Assembly: GCA_015847255.1 (NCBI GenBank)
Contig: JADLZK010001389.1
Span: 186,001-250,000, forward strand
DNA: 64,000 bases
Reading direction: 5' to 3'
Origin: Hyparrhenia diplandra
Lineage: Eukaryota > Streptophyta > Magnoliopsida > Poales > Poaceae
Positions 10,741-24,200 of this stretch are shown here, piece after piece (position 1 is the first letter of the stretch; the number at the start of each line of letters is the position of its first letter). The position numbers were made by a program, and so were the translations under genes. Below the pieces are notes generated by a model. It saw only the letters and a program-made list of their open reading frames with translations. It had not been told where the DNA came from and made no database searches.

Positions 10741-12589
10741 TTACGGAATCTCATAGTTGGATCTAAAATGGTACCCCTAAAAACAAAAGGTTACATCTAA
10801 ACTGGCCGGGCGGTAGCGGCGAGATACACCCCGAGCTTGTGCAGGCCTCCCACCTCCCCGGTACTCGGTCAATGGCGCGCGGCTGCACTATATGGGCCTC
10901 CGACCTCCCAGCCGGCGAATCTTTGCCGCCGGCGCTAAAACAAACAGGTGTCGCCTACCTACCTCCCCAGCTACCCGGGTGGCAACGACGACGACAATGA
11001 CGCCTCCCGAGGGCCACACGGGGCCCAGCTGTGGCCGGCGCCGTCAACAAGGCCACCGCTCCACCCCGGCCTCTCCCCACGGGCTATAGATTGCCCCGCG
11101 CCTGGGGGGGAGGTAGGTAGGCCCGACCGGCCGGCATGGTCGCCGGGCGGCTTAGGCGCTGTTGGACCGTGGGTGGGGCGGCTGGGCTGTGTCGGGGCGA
11201 AGGCGCCATGGCCGGACTTTGGAGCTCAAAGCTAGGGTTAGGGTTCACCGAGTGGGAGAAGAAGAGAGGAGGAGGGGGAGAAGGCGACCGCCGTGGCGTT
11301 TCTAGGGCTCACCGGGTGCCGGTTCGCTAGAGGGGAGAAGAAGAGAGGGGTAAGGGCGAGGTGGACGCGCTGCTGGCTAGCCCTAGGGCTCACCGGAGCC
11401 CGGTGAGCCCCAGGGCGCCCACGGTGGGGCGGCAGGCGGGGAGCCTGGGTCTGGATGAAGGAAGGAGGAGGAGAAGGGGGCGCGCTAGGGCCGTTAGGGT
11501 GGGCCAGCCCACGCGCCGGGCGTGTTAGCTGGCTCCAGCCTAGTACGCCTCCCGGGCTCCCTCCCCGCTCCGCTCTACCCTTCGACCGCAGCCCACGCTG
11601 ATGTCCGCTATCATCCCGCTGCCGGGCTACGAATAGCGCACGGGAATCCTCCCGTATGCGGTAGTAGACCAGGCCGCGGCTTGTTCTTCCGATATGTGCT
11701 TCTCGAGGATGGTTTATCGTGACAGCAGTGCAGTCTGAGGCTTCATTTGTATTGCTGGTGTACCTATGGAAGGAGAGTTATAACCTCCTAATCTTTTATT
11801 ATTTTTCTTGCTGTTAAAATTGGGAAAATTTTCAATACGCCCCGGGCTCACCTTCCACCACATTTTCAATAAGCATAAAGCAGAGTAGTCCCAAATAGGC
11901 CTTAGTCTTTATTGACGTGAACATGCTCCACCAACTGGATGTCACCATTTCACAAAACAAAAATCATTCTTTATTTTATATGTTTCTTGTTTATCAACAT
12001 GCAAATGAGTTCTGTTCGGTGAGGTTTGAATTATTAGCACAAAATGGACACAATCACACAAGAGAATGATGTAAAAACAAGTTAACGAAATATCATGAAT
12101 TGTCAACTTCAAGTTCTGTGCTCGTAGGGAACAAATGTTGTCATTGAAGTCATTTGCATTTTTTGAGCTGTCAATATAAACTAATAATTCTAACACATAA
12201 CCAGAGCATCTACTAGCAAATAAGCATCCAAAGGAGACCAAGGAGACCATATAACATATTCATAGATTGGCACCATATTATCGAGCATGATTTTAGAACA
12301 AATGAATCTGAGCTAAAAGCAAGTTTTCAGTTAGTATTCTAAACTTAAATTGGATTTTAACTTACATATATTTTTACATAAATATTTGATTTTTTTGGGA
12401 AAAAAATATATTTTGTAATCTTAGGATAAAGTTTGCTTGGGCCCAAACTACCCGCGTGGTCTAATTTATCTGTCTTGTGGCTACCATGGCACCACGAATG
12501 ACTGATGACATGGTACTACGATATCTAAAACCGTTTTCAAAACCAAGGAGCAAATTCAAGGTTCCATAGATTGAAGAAGGTTAATTTTT
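10741..12589. other. GC-rich then AT-rich intergenic region, no gene recognised
   Basis: 10800-11700 is GC-rich with open frames in several phases and a telo-box-like GGGTTAGGGTT at 11236-11246. I see no conserved domain or splice pattern. From 11760 onward the sequence is AT-rich and featureless. Confidence 0.45.
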
Positions 12590-13382
12590 TTATTGGTCGA
12601 GGCAAATCAGATTGGGTGGAAGTTGGGAAATGTCAAATGGACCTTTCAACATTCCTTCAAGCTCGTCGGAGCGGCTACTCTGAACTCGCTCCAAAACAAA
12701 GCGCCTGATACTATCATGCTGTTCAGAAAAGAGAACACGGTGACGCCATGATTTACAGTACTCATCTTTCACCAAGCAGGACCGTAGGATGCTCGTACCC
12801 TGCTGTAACACAATACATACCAATCCCCAACCCCAACTTACAAATTGAACTTAAGTTTACAAAACTCAGACTCCAAGAGACCAGAACAGCAGAGTTTACA
12901 CAATTAACACGCTAATCGCTCGCCCAATATTAACCCCTGGAAGTAGCAGAGGACTCCAGAGGAGAACAAAGTACTTACTGAAGGAAAACCAGAAACAACC
13001 TTTTTATATAAAACCATATCTGAAAAAGTAATAGCTAGGGGGCAGATAGTGACAATACAGCTCCTCATTGGCCCCAGGAAAGCAACAACATATGGACAGT
13101 GAGTTAGATGTATGCTACACATCAACAACGCGCCTCAGGGCGCATAAGCAAGTCCAAAGATAAAAGCCTCTATGGGGCGCTTGACCTCCGATCATATCCA
13201 CGGAGGTCACTGCCCTGCCATATAGCATCGTGCTCTACCTATGATTTTTGCTCTAAACAATCTATTGCCGTGATTTCTAACCCTTACTGCTTCAGGAAGA
13301 AAGTTCCCTCGTGTCAGAACACATCATCAGGGAGGTCAGAATCAGACGGCGGATTCAAAAATCCACTGAGCTATATCCAAGG
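12590..13382 (-). other. Downstream region of the mannosidase gene, probable 3' UTR
   Basis: This follows the MNS1-like stop codon at 13383-13385 on the minus strand. The part 12786-12997 is duplicated at 5988-6165. At 12590-12823 a 77-codon minus frame contains WRHRVLFSEQHDSIRRFVLE. It looks protein-like, but I cannot assign it, and it may be chance or a fragment of another gene. Confidence 0.4.
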
Positions 13383-16300
13383 TTACTCAGGTTTTCCCTG
13401 TTTTCTCCCAAATAGTCGGACTGGTGTTCCAATGCCTTTGTTACCATTTACTGGAACAATTCTCAATGGGTGAGCTTCAGTATTGAAAACCCACTCGTCG
13501 AAGGATATGACTGATGGAGGGGAGAAAAGTAGGTAGAGGTACTTGAGCGTCTCTGCCAGGAAGAAGCTCTGCATCATGTTGTCTTTTTCACCAGTGTTCA
13601 CCTGAAGACAGATGTTTTAACAATAGTTGTGTCAGACAAATGTTATTCAGCAGAAATTCAACAATGGAACTCATGAGGAAAACCTACATCTCTCAGTCCC
13701 ACATATCCAGATCTCTATGGGAGTTCTTCTCAAATGCCTGGAATATGTCCCACCCCCAATCTTGGTATGTTTTATTCCCCGTCAAGCGCCACAGGTACAT
13801 AAGTGATTCAACAGTCTCTGGTCTCAATATATTCCATGATGTGCCCACACTCATGTCCTATGGTCAGTAGCAAAATAACATTCAGAATTGATGATTTGGT
13901 AAGAGGTTTTTATTATTGGACGAAAAATAAAGGGTTGCCATATTACCTGTCCAGTATGGAAAAATAATTTTCTCCAGCTAGCTTCGTGGGAGTGGTTTGG
14001 TAGAAATTATAGCAGGTCCTAGCAAGCTATGACATGAATGGAAGGGGAAAAAGGTCATACCAGGCTACCAGCAAACAGAAAGCAAATCATATTCATTCTC
14101 AAGTGCATCAAGCAAAGAGTTGAAATCTTCGATAGAAAGGAGGATTACCACAAGGACTTACCTCTTTTGCAAGATTCATAATTTCCTCGGATTTTTCTGG
14201 CCCATAACCAGAGGCTCCTAATGCCAGCATACCAGGAGCAAAGCAAGCAAGTTCATCCATCTGTGTTAGTCACAGGAAGAACTTGTCAGAACTTTAGAGG
14301 AGAATGGGGATAAGCTTCAGCAAGCAGCCTGCCAACAAAATTGAACAACCAACTGAATGGGTTTACATTACCTTGTCTGACAATGAGCGCCATTCTTTTC
14401 ACAAATGTAGTAGTAATTAGATGGAGTAGTTTTCTTGGTTAAACTTAATAGACCTTCCATTGATGTCTCCCACATTTGTCTGAATTGAAAAACATGAATG
14501 GAATTGTATCCATGTTGAATTGAATAAACTGCAATAGCTACTTAACATTGTGAAAACAAGGCTGACAATAGTCTCAAACCTGTAGTGTTTTACATGCTCA
14601 TTTTTTATTCCCTGATCCAGACCTTGAGCAAATATTCGTAGAAGCTGAACAGAAAATGACAGTTAGTTTTTTTTTTAAAAAAAAAAAATTCTGGAGAGAA
14701 TAGGAAATAAGGTCCACAGCACAAAGCTTAGCAATGATCCAATAGGAGAGCACAAATCTACCAGAGCTAAGTGCCAAAATTACAGGAAGAAAAATATTTG
14801 GTCAGAAGACAATGGCATTACCTATCTCCCATAGCACCAAATGTGATAGTTGAATATGATGCTGTCCCAGAATGAGGATTTATGTAAATAGGAAGCAAAA
14901 CCATCATTGGGATATATCTTCTGAAGCTGTGTGATGACGTTCTCCGCCTAAAATTAGGTTGTAGCAACTCAAATAAGAGCTCAACATTAAGAACAACTGA
15001 ACCAAGAAAGACAACAAGACAGGATTTGGGCATTTTACTAGCAAAAGTAGCAGCCTAATGCATATTGCCAGGCATTGACAAGACATTCTACCAACCTTAA
15101 CCAACTTTAAAAATTTCATGCATTTTGATCAAGATTCACATGTTTCATTTAAACACTATCACAATGAGTAGAGCTACATTCTTCAGAGTTTTCCATAATA
15201 AAATAACTCTGCATGTTTCAGCTCACATAAAAAATTAATCCTTCAATAATGATTTGATATACCTAAGTGATTAAAACAGGTAGACATCACCAAAATTGGT
15301 TGCATCAAATGGAATTCATCATTCAACACAAAAACATTCAGCTCTCTCACCCTCTCAAAAACAAGTATGGAAGAAAGGAAAAGCTACAGTACAAGAATAA
15401 CACCTATGTTTCACAAAGAGGTTTCCCACTAAATTTGCTCATCTAATAGCATAGAACAGGAGGGACATCTCAAAATATGAGTGAAAAGTAGCAACACCTT
15501 CTGCTGGTATTTGGGATCCCCAGTCCTCTGTGACAGAGCTATGAATTCAAGTTGCTCCGCACCAGAATCTGCAAGGATACTATCACCCTGCAAAAGATCA
15601 AATCATATGAAATTTATTCTTTGTTTTCTGAATTAGAAAGAAAATAATCAGGTGGAAAATGTTTTAAAAAATAGTTAGCAATCATAAGTAGTACAGTTAT
15701 CAGTTCTATGTGATGGGATGGAAATCAAAGCCTCAAATTACAAAGTGAACGAATAATGAATGTTTGAAAGACAAAAAAAGCGGCATGGGATGATTTGAGT
15801 AAGGTTACTATCAGTACACTTGTGAAAGTATGTTTAAGAAGGGAAATACAAGTGTTACTCAGTGGAAATATAGAATAACAGTGACTCACATTGGTCCATC
15901 CAGGATTATGGGCTCGTCCATGAGCTAGGTTTATTCTATTATAGGGGATGCCAGATGTTGTATCCCAAGCAGGTAATAGTCGATCTGCAATATCTTTAGC
16001 CTTATCAAGAAATACTTTATCACCAGATAGATCGTATGCACTAAGCAGACCTCCAACAACCCTGAATATAAACAAACAAAATAAAATAAATATTAGAAAA
16101 CCAGCTGTAGGTATGTTTTCTAGAGGGATCATAAATTCATAATGATGGTGTATCCAGATAGCATTGCCCTTTGCAGTCAAATATCTGCAAGGAACAAACT
16201 AAGATGAGGAGATAAATAAATACTATAATAAAGGTAAACCTTATAATGCAACCTTATGGTCGTTTCAAAAACACTCGCATCATAATCCTTGTCAAAGTCT

Positions 16301-18377
16301 AATGACTCCGCCACCCAGCTGTTATATGACACAGGCATTAGTCAGATTGTGTGTACAGCATAAAATCAGAATAAAGCACTGAAATAATTCCAAGGAGTAT
16401 TACCATGCAAAAATAGTAATATATAAGCATGTAAAAAATAAATGTCATTTATCATATGGAACAGATGAAAATGATAGAATGATAGAACAATGAAGAAAAG
16501 TGAAGTAAATAAGAGATTCTAAAATCCTCTGTAATGAGGGGTTCAAAGAGACACAATCATGGATTTTGCATGCAAGTGCCCCCAATAGTACTGCTTTCTT
16601 TTTATTTTTATTTTTGAACACAAGTACTGCTTTCTAAATTTAGGATAAAAATACAAAGACAACTGGGTCTAATCTATTGGACTGAATATTACTACAAGTA
16701 GACTGCTAACTCAATTTTTCTAGCCTAAGGAAAGAACAAGGGAATAAAGGACTACATGATGGAGACAAATAAAACTCACTCTCTAGCTTTCTGAAATTCA
16801 TCTTTCAGGCCCATTATGTACAGTGTATCAAGTGAGTCAACAAGGGTTGCTCCGAGACCACCAAAGCTATTGATACCATTCTTCGATTGTGGCTGGGAAT
16901 CAAGGTGAGCAAAGCAAAAAACAGAAGGCATTTCAGATCTAGAATCAGTTAGGAAATGTGAAACCAACTTCAGATCAGAATTCCTATTGAGTAAACAAAC
17001 CTGAAGCTCATCCATTCCCCAGGCATACTTCACATAAGAATTCCAAGCATGGAGCATTGCCTCTTTAACTTTTTCCCGCCTTTCATTATTGACAGGATCA
17101 ATTTCTACAAGATCTTTTTCTAGAATTCTTGTTGCTTATTACTGGATTTTCATCCAGATTAACTCCAGCATTCCTTAGCTGTTGAAAAGACATCAGAACA
17201 ATTGAGTTATTAATAGTTTTTTCAAGGGAAACAGATTCTGGAATAAAGGGGTTATTTCAAAGAAAAGTTTGATTGTATTTACCTGGTCATGCAACCGATT
17301 TATCTCATCTTGTAATCGGGAAATGTCAGACTGAAAATAGGGGGAGAAGAAGCTTAATATCAGAAACAAGCAGGATAACTCCAAGTATACACATCAGATT
17401 CAATAGCGACTAAGGACTATCTTGATATAAAGGAAGCAAAGGGGTGTGCCCATGTACATATCAGCATTTCCCAATCAGAACAAATAAGCAAATCAGGTCC
17501 ATACTCCATTCGATCAAAGTTAAAAAACCAATAAAGATTAATGTATCTCATAAATCTAAGACAAGAAAAACAAAGGAAGGTAGCAAAGTAGTAATAAGAT
17601 ATACAAGTTTCACAATGGCAGTGGCCCAGTGAATCAAACTCAGAATCTACACTTCTCTACACCCATTATAATTCCATAAGCCATAACATGCAAGGAAATG
17701 TTTCACACTCTCCACCTTTACCATAAAACTCGGGAGACACTGAAGGTTATCAAAATTTTCAGTACATCTGTACATTTCCTGCTAATTAGAGGAGACCGCC
17801 TCATCGCCAAATTACAGTCAAAGCCCAAGCTAAACGAACTTACAGTTACATAAGTATAGAGTTTTAGTGCTGTACCGTATATCATCTCACCATTAATTCC
17901 ATCTCTGTTTGCAAGGAGCTGACTGAGTCACAACTTACGGTATCCGAATCAAATTCTTAAATAGGCATTTAAATCCTGAACATGATAACCTCCCACTACA
18001 CAAACACAATAGACAACCCTCGACCATTTCTACAACTTAAACTGACGAAGTAAGATCCACGGATAGCCACATGTTCCCCGCATACCAGATCCAGCTACAA
18101 ATCAGCCTGGCGACAAATCGACACGCAGAGCTAAGGCGCGACAGGAGCTAATCAGATCCCGGTCACTAAACTATCCAGCCCGGATCAGGGAAGCTCCCGG
18201 GGGGCAAGGGGGCGCACCTCGTACTCGCTGACGAGCGACTGGCGGTCCCAGAAGGCGAAGGTGGCCGCGACGAAGATGAAGAAGAGGAGCGCCAGCCGCT
18301 TGGGCCGTTTGAGGTAGTACGCCGGGTTCAGGTACCGCCAGACCCCCCGACGACGAGGAAGACGACCGCCGAGCCAT
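13383..18377 (-). CDS. MNS1: Golgi mannosyl-oligosaccharide 1,2-alpha-mannosidase, class I (GH47), MNS1/MNS2 type
   Basis: This enzyme trims alpha-1,2-mannose from N-glycans in the cis-Golgi. I place 14 exons: 18218-18377, 17283-17330, 17001-17178, 16780-16892, 16253-16318, 15890-16061, 15498-15587, 14822-14947, 14580-14644, 14372-14479, 14162-14260, 13947-14026, 13688-13867, 13383-13601 (about 567 codons, close to the plant family length). Exon 1 gives a short basic head, KRPKRLALLFFIFVAATF as a type II signal anchor, then WDRQSL; exon 2 is a short coiled segment. GH47 motifs follow: NSFGGLGATLVDSLDTLYIM, VVGGLLSAYDLSGD, GRAHNPGW, ITFGAMGD, MDELACFAPGM, VGTSWNILRPETVESLMYLW, and the terminal EWVFNTEAHPL (Ca-binding Thr region). 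Apparent single-base errors break the frame at 18343-18348 (C6, 7 expected), 17115-17119, 14897-14900, 13960-13964, several places in exon 9, and in exons 10 and 13. Every splice phase otherwise fits. MNS1 versus MNS2 cannot be decided. Confidence 0.9.
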
Positions 18378-19329
18378 CGGTACCGCCGCCTCCGGCGACT
18401 AGATCTCCGGTATCCGAGCTCGTCGCCGCCTCCGGCGAGGTCCACGGCGATTCGCGCGTGCGCTCGGGCGTCGTCCCCGCGTCGAATGTGTATGTGTGCT
18501 TCTGTTTCGGCCGTGGTCATCGGCAGGAGGGCCTACCTGTAAATATCCGGTTGAACCTTGTCAGTAACAAGCACACTAGTAATAAATTATTTTTTCCTTG
18601 TTCTTTTTAAAAAAAAAAAAAAAAAAACAGTGAAGGTACCAGTGGTTATATTCTTTTAACGGAGAAAAAAATGTTAATGGTTTTTGCGCATGTTTAACTC
18701 CCAGGAGAACTTCATAGCGTCATTTATAATAACACCTTTCCTACGCCTATGTTAAAAGAAATTTGTCAACTCCATCTTACGACGAAAGTACTCGTCCGAT
18801 ATGTGTCAAGATGTGTGCGCCGGCCGTGGTAAAATTGTTTAAATTTGTATCTTATGATTTGTGCTAGGACATCACCATGTTTTGTCCTTGTTTTTCCATT
18901 GAAAAAGTGGTTTATTGTCTCTTATTTTCTACGGTAAAATTGATCAAACTATACCTTGTCTTCTTTTGTGCTAGGACACCACCCCTTTTTTTCCTTTTTT
19001 TTTCGTAGAAAAAAAAAATTATTAATTATCTCTTATTTTGGTTGTGGTAAAATTGTTCAACCCGTCTCCTCGCTAGCTAACACTTTGTACGCATATTGAT
19101 GATGAGATCCCTCCATTGGATGATGATCCAAGGGTCTACCACGCCAGAACAAAATGTTGGTTATTTTTTTAAAAGAGATAGAGCAACTCACTTATAATAA
19201 TGTAAAACTGCAATGAAACATGGATGCATATGCATTTATAAGTCTATAACTCATCTAGAATTGGTAATAAATTGATGGTATTTTTTCCTCTCTTTTTTCA
19301 TTTAAAAATGTTATCATGTGATAAACTCT
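18378..19329. other. Mannosidase promoter side and AT-rich intergenic DNA
   Basis: The GC-rich segment to about 18530 is probably the 5' leader of the mannosidase gene. An A-run lies at about 18609-18627. Beyond it the sequence is AT-rich, with internally similar phrases (TGTGCTAGGACA...CACC at about 18862 and 18969) that suggest an old local duplication. No gene was seen. Confidence 0.45.
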
Positions 19330-19331
19330 TA

Positions 19332-19596
19332 CTCCCTCCGCACTCATAAAATATGTCGGATTTTTTGGACAGGTTTAGGTCAAACGTTGGGAATATAAAT
19401 CATCAATAATTTTTAGTTGTTGAGTTTGCAAATGTGAAAATTATATAAAAATATTTGTCTTGAAAAATATTTTCATAAAAGTATACATATAAATTTTTCA
19501 TAAATATTTTTTAAAAAATAAAATGGCTAAGTCGTTTCTTAAAAACCGTGTCAAGCCACATGCCCTAACGTTTTTTTTTTATGAATATGAAGGGAG
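19332..19596. mobile_element. Stowaway-type MITE
   Basis: The element runs from CTCCCTCCGC to GAAGGGAG and is flanked by TA on both sides (19330-19331 and 19597-19598). The CTCCCTCCG terminus with a TA target duplication is the Stowaway (Tc1/mariner) signature. It is about 265 bp, AT-rich and has no ORF. Confidence 0.85.
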
Positions 19597-19598
19597 TA

Positions 19599-20705
19599 TG
19601 TGGCAACGTTAAATAAAAAAAAATCTATAAAACCAGTTAAAACAGGCCTAATATTTTATTGTTGCTCTAGTAACGCTTTGATAATGATGGACACTTCTTG
19701 GGTTTAGGAATGCAACGAGCTTGTCCCATGCGGTAAGAAGGTTCAGGTGCAACGAGGTTGTTGGATGGAACACATCGCCGTGTGGTTTTGCGTTTGGACG
19801 GACCTCGGGTCGAGTTCGGGCTCAAGTGTCAAGAGAACCAAAAGCAAGCAACAAAGTGGTGCCGCAAAAAAAAAAAAAAAAAAAGAAGAAGAAGTGCTGC
19901 CGCACCCAAAACCATTGTAGTGCCCGGTGGCCGAAATTCTCTGCCCAACGCGAGATGCCGCAAGTTATTTTGGCCCGCGCTGTGTCCATGTACTGGTAGC
20001 CGCGTGAGATAGGAATTTATAGTGATTTTTTAATAGTATTTTTAATTAATAATTACAAGCATATCTATACAAAGAATTGTAAATACGTATATACTTATCG
20101 GCCGCTGGAAGCCGGGTTACCTGTCGGCAAGCCTGAGGCTCCCCGACGTGGCCAGAGATGACAGCCCAGCGGGCCGTATTGGGGCATGACATGTTGTGTC
20201 CGGATGATGGGATAGGACGGATCGGTCGGTTCGCACCGCACCGAACGGTACTCCTCCTACCTCTGCGGACTGTGTGGTGGACTGGTGGGTGGTCCAAATG
20301 TCGAATCCAACGACTTGCACAGGCAAGCGAGTGCCACCTGATCGGCAGTGAATGGTCCGACAAGCTTGAAAGAACAGTGATCCAGTGGCAGACCAAAGAC
20401 CAGTCAAACGTACGTCCACCTGCTCTCCTCGCCTTCTCCTAACCAGCACCCATATCTCCGTGGCCGACCACACGCTGGTTTGGTGGTGAACCGACTCCTT
20501 CCGGCACGGCACAGTGCAATGCACGGCACGACCACACGACACCGCGCCAACCGCACACGTACCGGTACCGCGACCCCGCATCGCACGTACGGGGGAACCG
20601 CAGCGCAAGCCCCCAGTAGGGCACTCACATCCATCAGCCGTGCAACGACGCCGCCGGGGCACTCTCCTACATCCTATTTCTCGGCTTCGGCTCTGATCTT
20701 GTATA
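19599..20705. other. Intergenic region, no gene recognised
   Basis: It contains an A-run at 19866-19883 and a GC-rich part at 20100-20690 with open frames on both strands. None of the frames shows a known domain. Confidence 0.5.
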
Positions 20706-20707
20706 TA

Positions 20708-20930
20708 TCCCTTCGTCCTTAAATAAATAGGTGTGTAAATTTGTGTCATAAATTTAACTTAGTTTGTAAAAATAGTGTAACATTTATGTTTTCAAATAAT
20801 TTTGTTAAAAACTAGATTCAAATATCCTTCCAATGATACTAACTATATAAAGATAGATATTAATATTTTTTAATATAAAATTACTCAAAAATTTTCTTGG
20901 GCGTAAATGACACTTATTTGGGGCGGAGAG
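20708..20930. mobile_element. Stowaway-like MITE (diverged)
   Basis: The left end TCCCTTCGTCCTTAAATAAATA and the right end TATTTGGGGCGGAGAG are imperfect inverse complements flanked by TA (20706-20707, 20931-20932). It is AT-rich inside and about 223 bp. More diverged than the copy at 19332. Confidence 0.7.
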
Positions 20931-21248
20931 TATACAGCAAAAGCGACAACATTGGCTGCAAGATCCAAAACTAATTGCAGATCAGACCACATGCTTCCAT
21001 TTCCACTTTATATGTGTAAAATACTTGCATTCCGCATACATTGCTCCAACTCAACATCAGTGTTGCTAGGCTTAACAGTCAATTCTCATCAACAAGCAAA
21101 TCAAGTGAACTTCTTAACGACAAACAGCCAAGGTGACCCTACAATTCTACAAATATGGTTACTTATACATACTTACATGGCGTTGGTACTATTTACAAGA
21201 TAGCGACTAGGGGGGTAAAACGTACACACCACCACTGACCAAGCTCTC

Positions 21249-24200
21249 TCACCAATCTTTCAGAAGTTCACTAGCGACATCTTTGTAACTCACCTTTTTC
21301 TTCTTTGGAGGAGGAGCTGCATTAGGGTCTGGGGCTGGAGCTGGGGCTGGAACCCCAGATGGTCCAGCATCTGGTGCCAGAATCTCAGAATTGGATGTGG
21401 AACTTCCTACCGCAGGTGGATCCTTCTCAACATTCGCCAAGGGCGCCCTACTTGTATATTCTGTCCCTTTCTTGCCCAGGAGTGGTAGCATATCCAGAAG
21501 CATGGCGTGCAACGGATCAGCCATTTGCTCTATCTTCTCACCAGGTGCACTACTCATCGCTTCAGCAGCGGTTGTTCTTAGGAAAGGACTGTCTGGTTTC
21601 TCCTCCACAGTGTTCGATTTGACACCTTTGGCCTCTTGCTCCCCCAATGTGAAAAGCTGAGCACCAGGCGGTGGTCCATAGTCTTTATCGCTGATATCTA
21701 CTTCCATCTTAGAGATGTAATCTGTGTCCAACTTCTGATCATCTTGACCTGTTTCACAATGTCCACTTTCTTCAGATCCACCGTCATCTATCTTTGTATG
21801 CTGATTTCCTCTTGTAGCCCTTTGTTCTCTGGGCTGGTTTTGAAGCAGGTGGAGGGAGTCCTTTCTTTTTGTTGGCAGTACCTTCTTCGACCTTAGAGGT
21901 GTCATCTGTGTCCAAATTTTGATCATCTTGACGTTCACTGGGGCACTTTCTTCAGATTCAACATCATCACTAATTTCTACTTTCTGGTTTCCTCTTCTAG
22001 GCCTTATTCTCCTGACTGGTCTAGGAGCAGCCCTTGCAGTTCTTGAACTACCGGTTGGCCTGCTCCTTTTCCTTGGTACATTTTGTGCATGAGATCTTTC
22101 AACCTCCTTGTGTTCCCCCAAGCTTATGATCCGGAGGCTGAACATTTTCCTCACTGAAACAAATTAGAAACAGATAGAAGGTTGACAACAATCAAATGTA
22201 AATATTTCAATATTAAGTGTCATTATGCGGGCAATCACCAGTTACCTCCTTTCAATTTCTATTTCTTCTAGTGTATCCGGTTTAAGGCTGTACACAGTCT
22301 CAGAGAGCTTCATTTGTTTCTCCACTGAATCTTCCAACCACTTGTTACTGACAACATGTAATCGCTTTGTCATGAAGATAACGTCTTTCAGCAGGAGGGA
22401 AGCTGCATAAACAGCAAATGGATTACCACAAATGTTTCCATTTACCCTTCTCTTGCAAAAGTCACAAAGCAAAGCTAAAGCAATAAATCAGTACCTCTTG
22501 TACAGGTTATCAAAGTTATAGGCCTGTAAAACCCAAACTACAACCAAATGAGTAGCTGGAGCAATGCTGCTGCAGACCTTACCACCATGCATTGTTAGAT
22601 CCTGCTTCACCCTCTTCAGCGCAAGATCAGATATTACATTGTAGTCCGTGATTCCTCCAGGAAAAAAAAAAAAAGTGCAAAAACAAATGAGGAGATGTAT
22701 CATGTGAAATATGACACTACTTCACAGTAAATGAAACTTACACTAAGGGTGGAGTATGCAAGTAGACACAGCAACCCTGGAAGAAACAGAATCTCTCGCC
22801 TATGCAATGCTTCTTTTTTTGTACTGATTAACCATGTTTGAATCACCAGTAACTTTGTCGATGTTACTGAAAATCTGGTGCATGAAAATTGCAAGTATAA
22901 AATATGGTTCATTGTGAATCTGTCCTTGTAGAATGCCCAAAAAAAAAGAGGTCAAAATTTCAAGTACAGTCAGCAAAATCTTTTACATCGCCATTCTATA
23001 CCAAACACATGCTTCTAAGCACAAAAATCCACTGTGATAAAATAATAACAAACTTAAGATGCCACATGCCAGGGAAAAGTTGCAAACAACAGAAGGCTGT
23101 GGAAAAGTATCATATAACAACCCATAGATGCTACCAAACAAACCCAACATTGACCAGTTTCAGATGGATCATATCAGGAAGAGGTGAAATTTTTTATTCC
23201 TATAAGGTCTATGTATGGGGATAGAGGTGTAAATGCGTGCCCCTAAGGGTCTCCCGCGACCTCTTCAGTTCAATTATTAGCAATAGTTTTCCAAAATGTA
23301 ACCATATTTTGGAATAGTAGTACTAGCAATGAAACTACAGAGGATTCGTAGGGACCTTATGGGCAGCAAATTGCAACCCTAGTGAGGATGCCCCAAACAT
23401 GATTTTTTTACCTCTATCTAGAAGATGCCGCGATTTTCGATAGTTCTGTCCTGTGAGAATTTTTTCACAAAATATATTTTTTTCTCAGATACATAGGAGA
23501 GCTGTGAAACATTAAATTAAGAAGAAATAACACATGGACCCCATCAGTTCAAACCTAATTACATATATACATGCCACATTCGAGACCAAGCCTCAACTCG
23601 AGTGGCTAGCGGCGGCAGTGGCCACGCGAGCCGGGCGCAAGTTCAATTCCTGAATCGACATGCCTCTCACCGGGATTGCAGTTCCCAGAATAAATTCTAC
23701 AGCCTCCTATCACGTGGTGCCACAAAGGAGTGCGCGACGCTTTCCGCTGCCTATGAAGCTACGATGGTTTTTGTTGATATCCAGAAGGACGTGGTTTCTA
23801 CTCGCTGCGTATAGTTGTAGGTCTGGTGGTGCACGTGTGGTGTGAGTGTGGTGTGCGTGGGTGTGTTTGTGTGTGCTTGAAACAGATACTACAACTGTAC
23901 TTAGATGAGAGGCTTCAAAAAAAAATATATATATATATATATGCATGTCACATTCCAAAAATAAATAGACACAAACATATCGCACACAAGCAAGCTATAA
24001 GCCCCTATAATGGTTAGTTGTGACCTTTGGCACTCACCAAGACCTTTCATAAAATATAATATAGCTTATAAAGTAAAAATAATTAGTGTTCAATGTTGTA
24101 ACATATGCAGCTTCTACTAACTGGCTGATTGCATGGTTACTTAGTTACACTAATTCAGGCCACCATAGTGGTACATCTTCAATTTTGAATTATTGTTATG

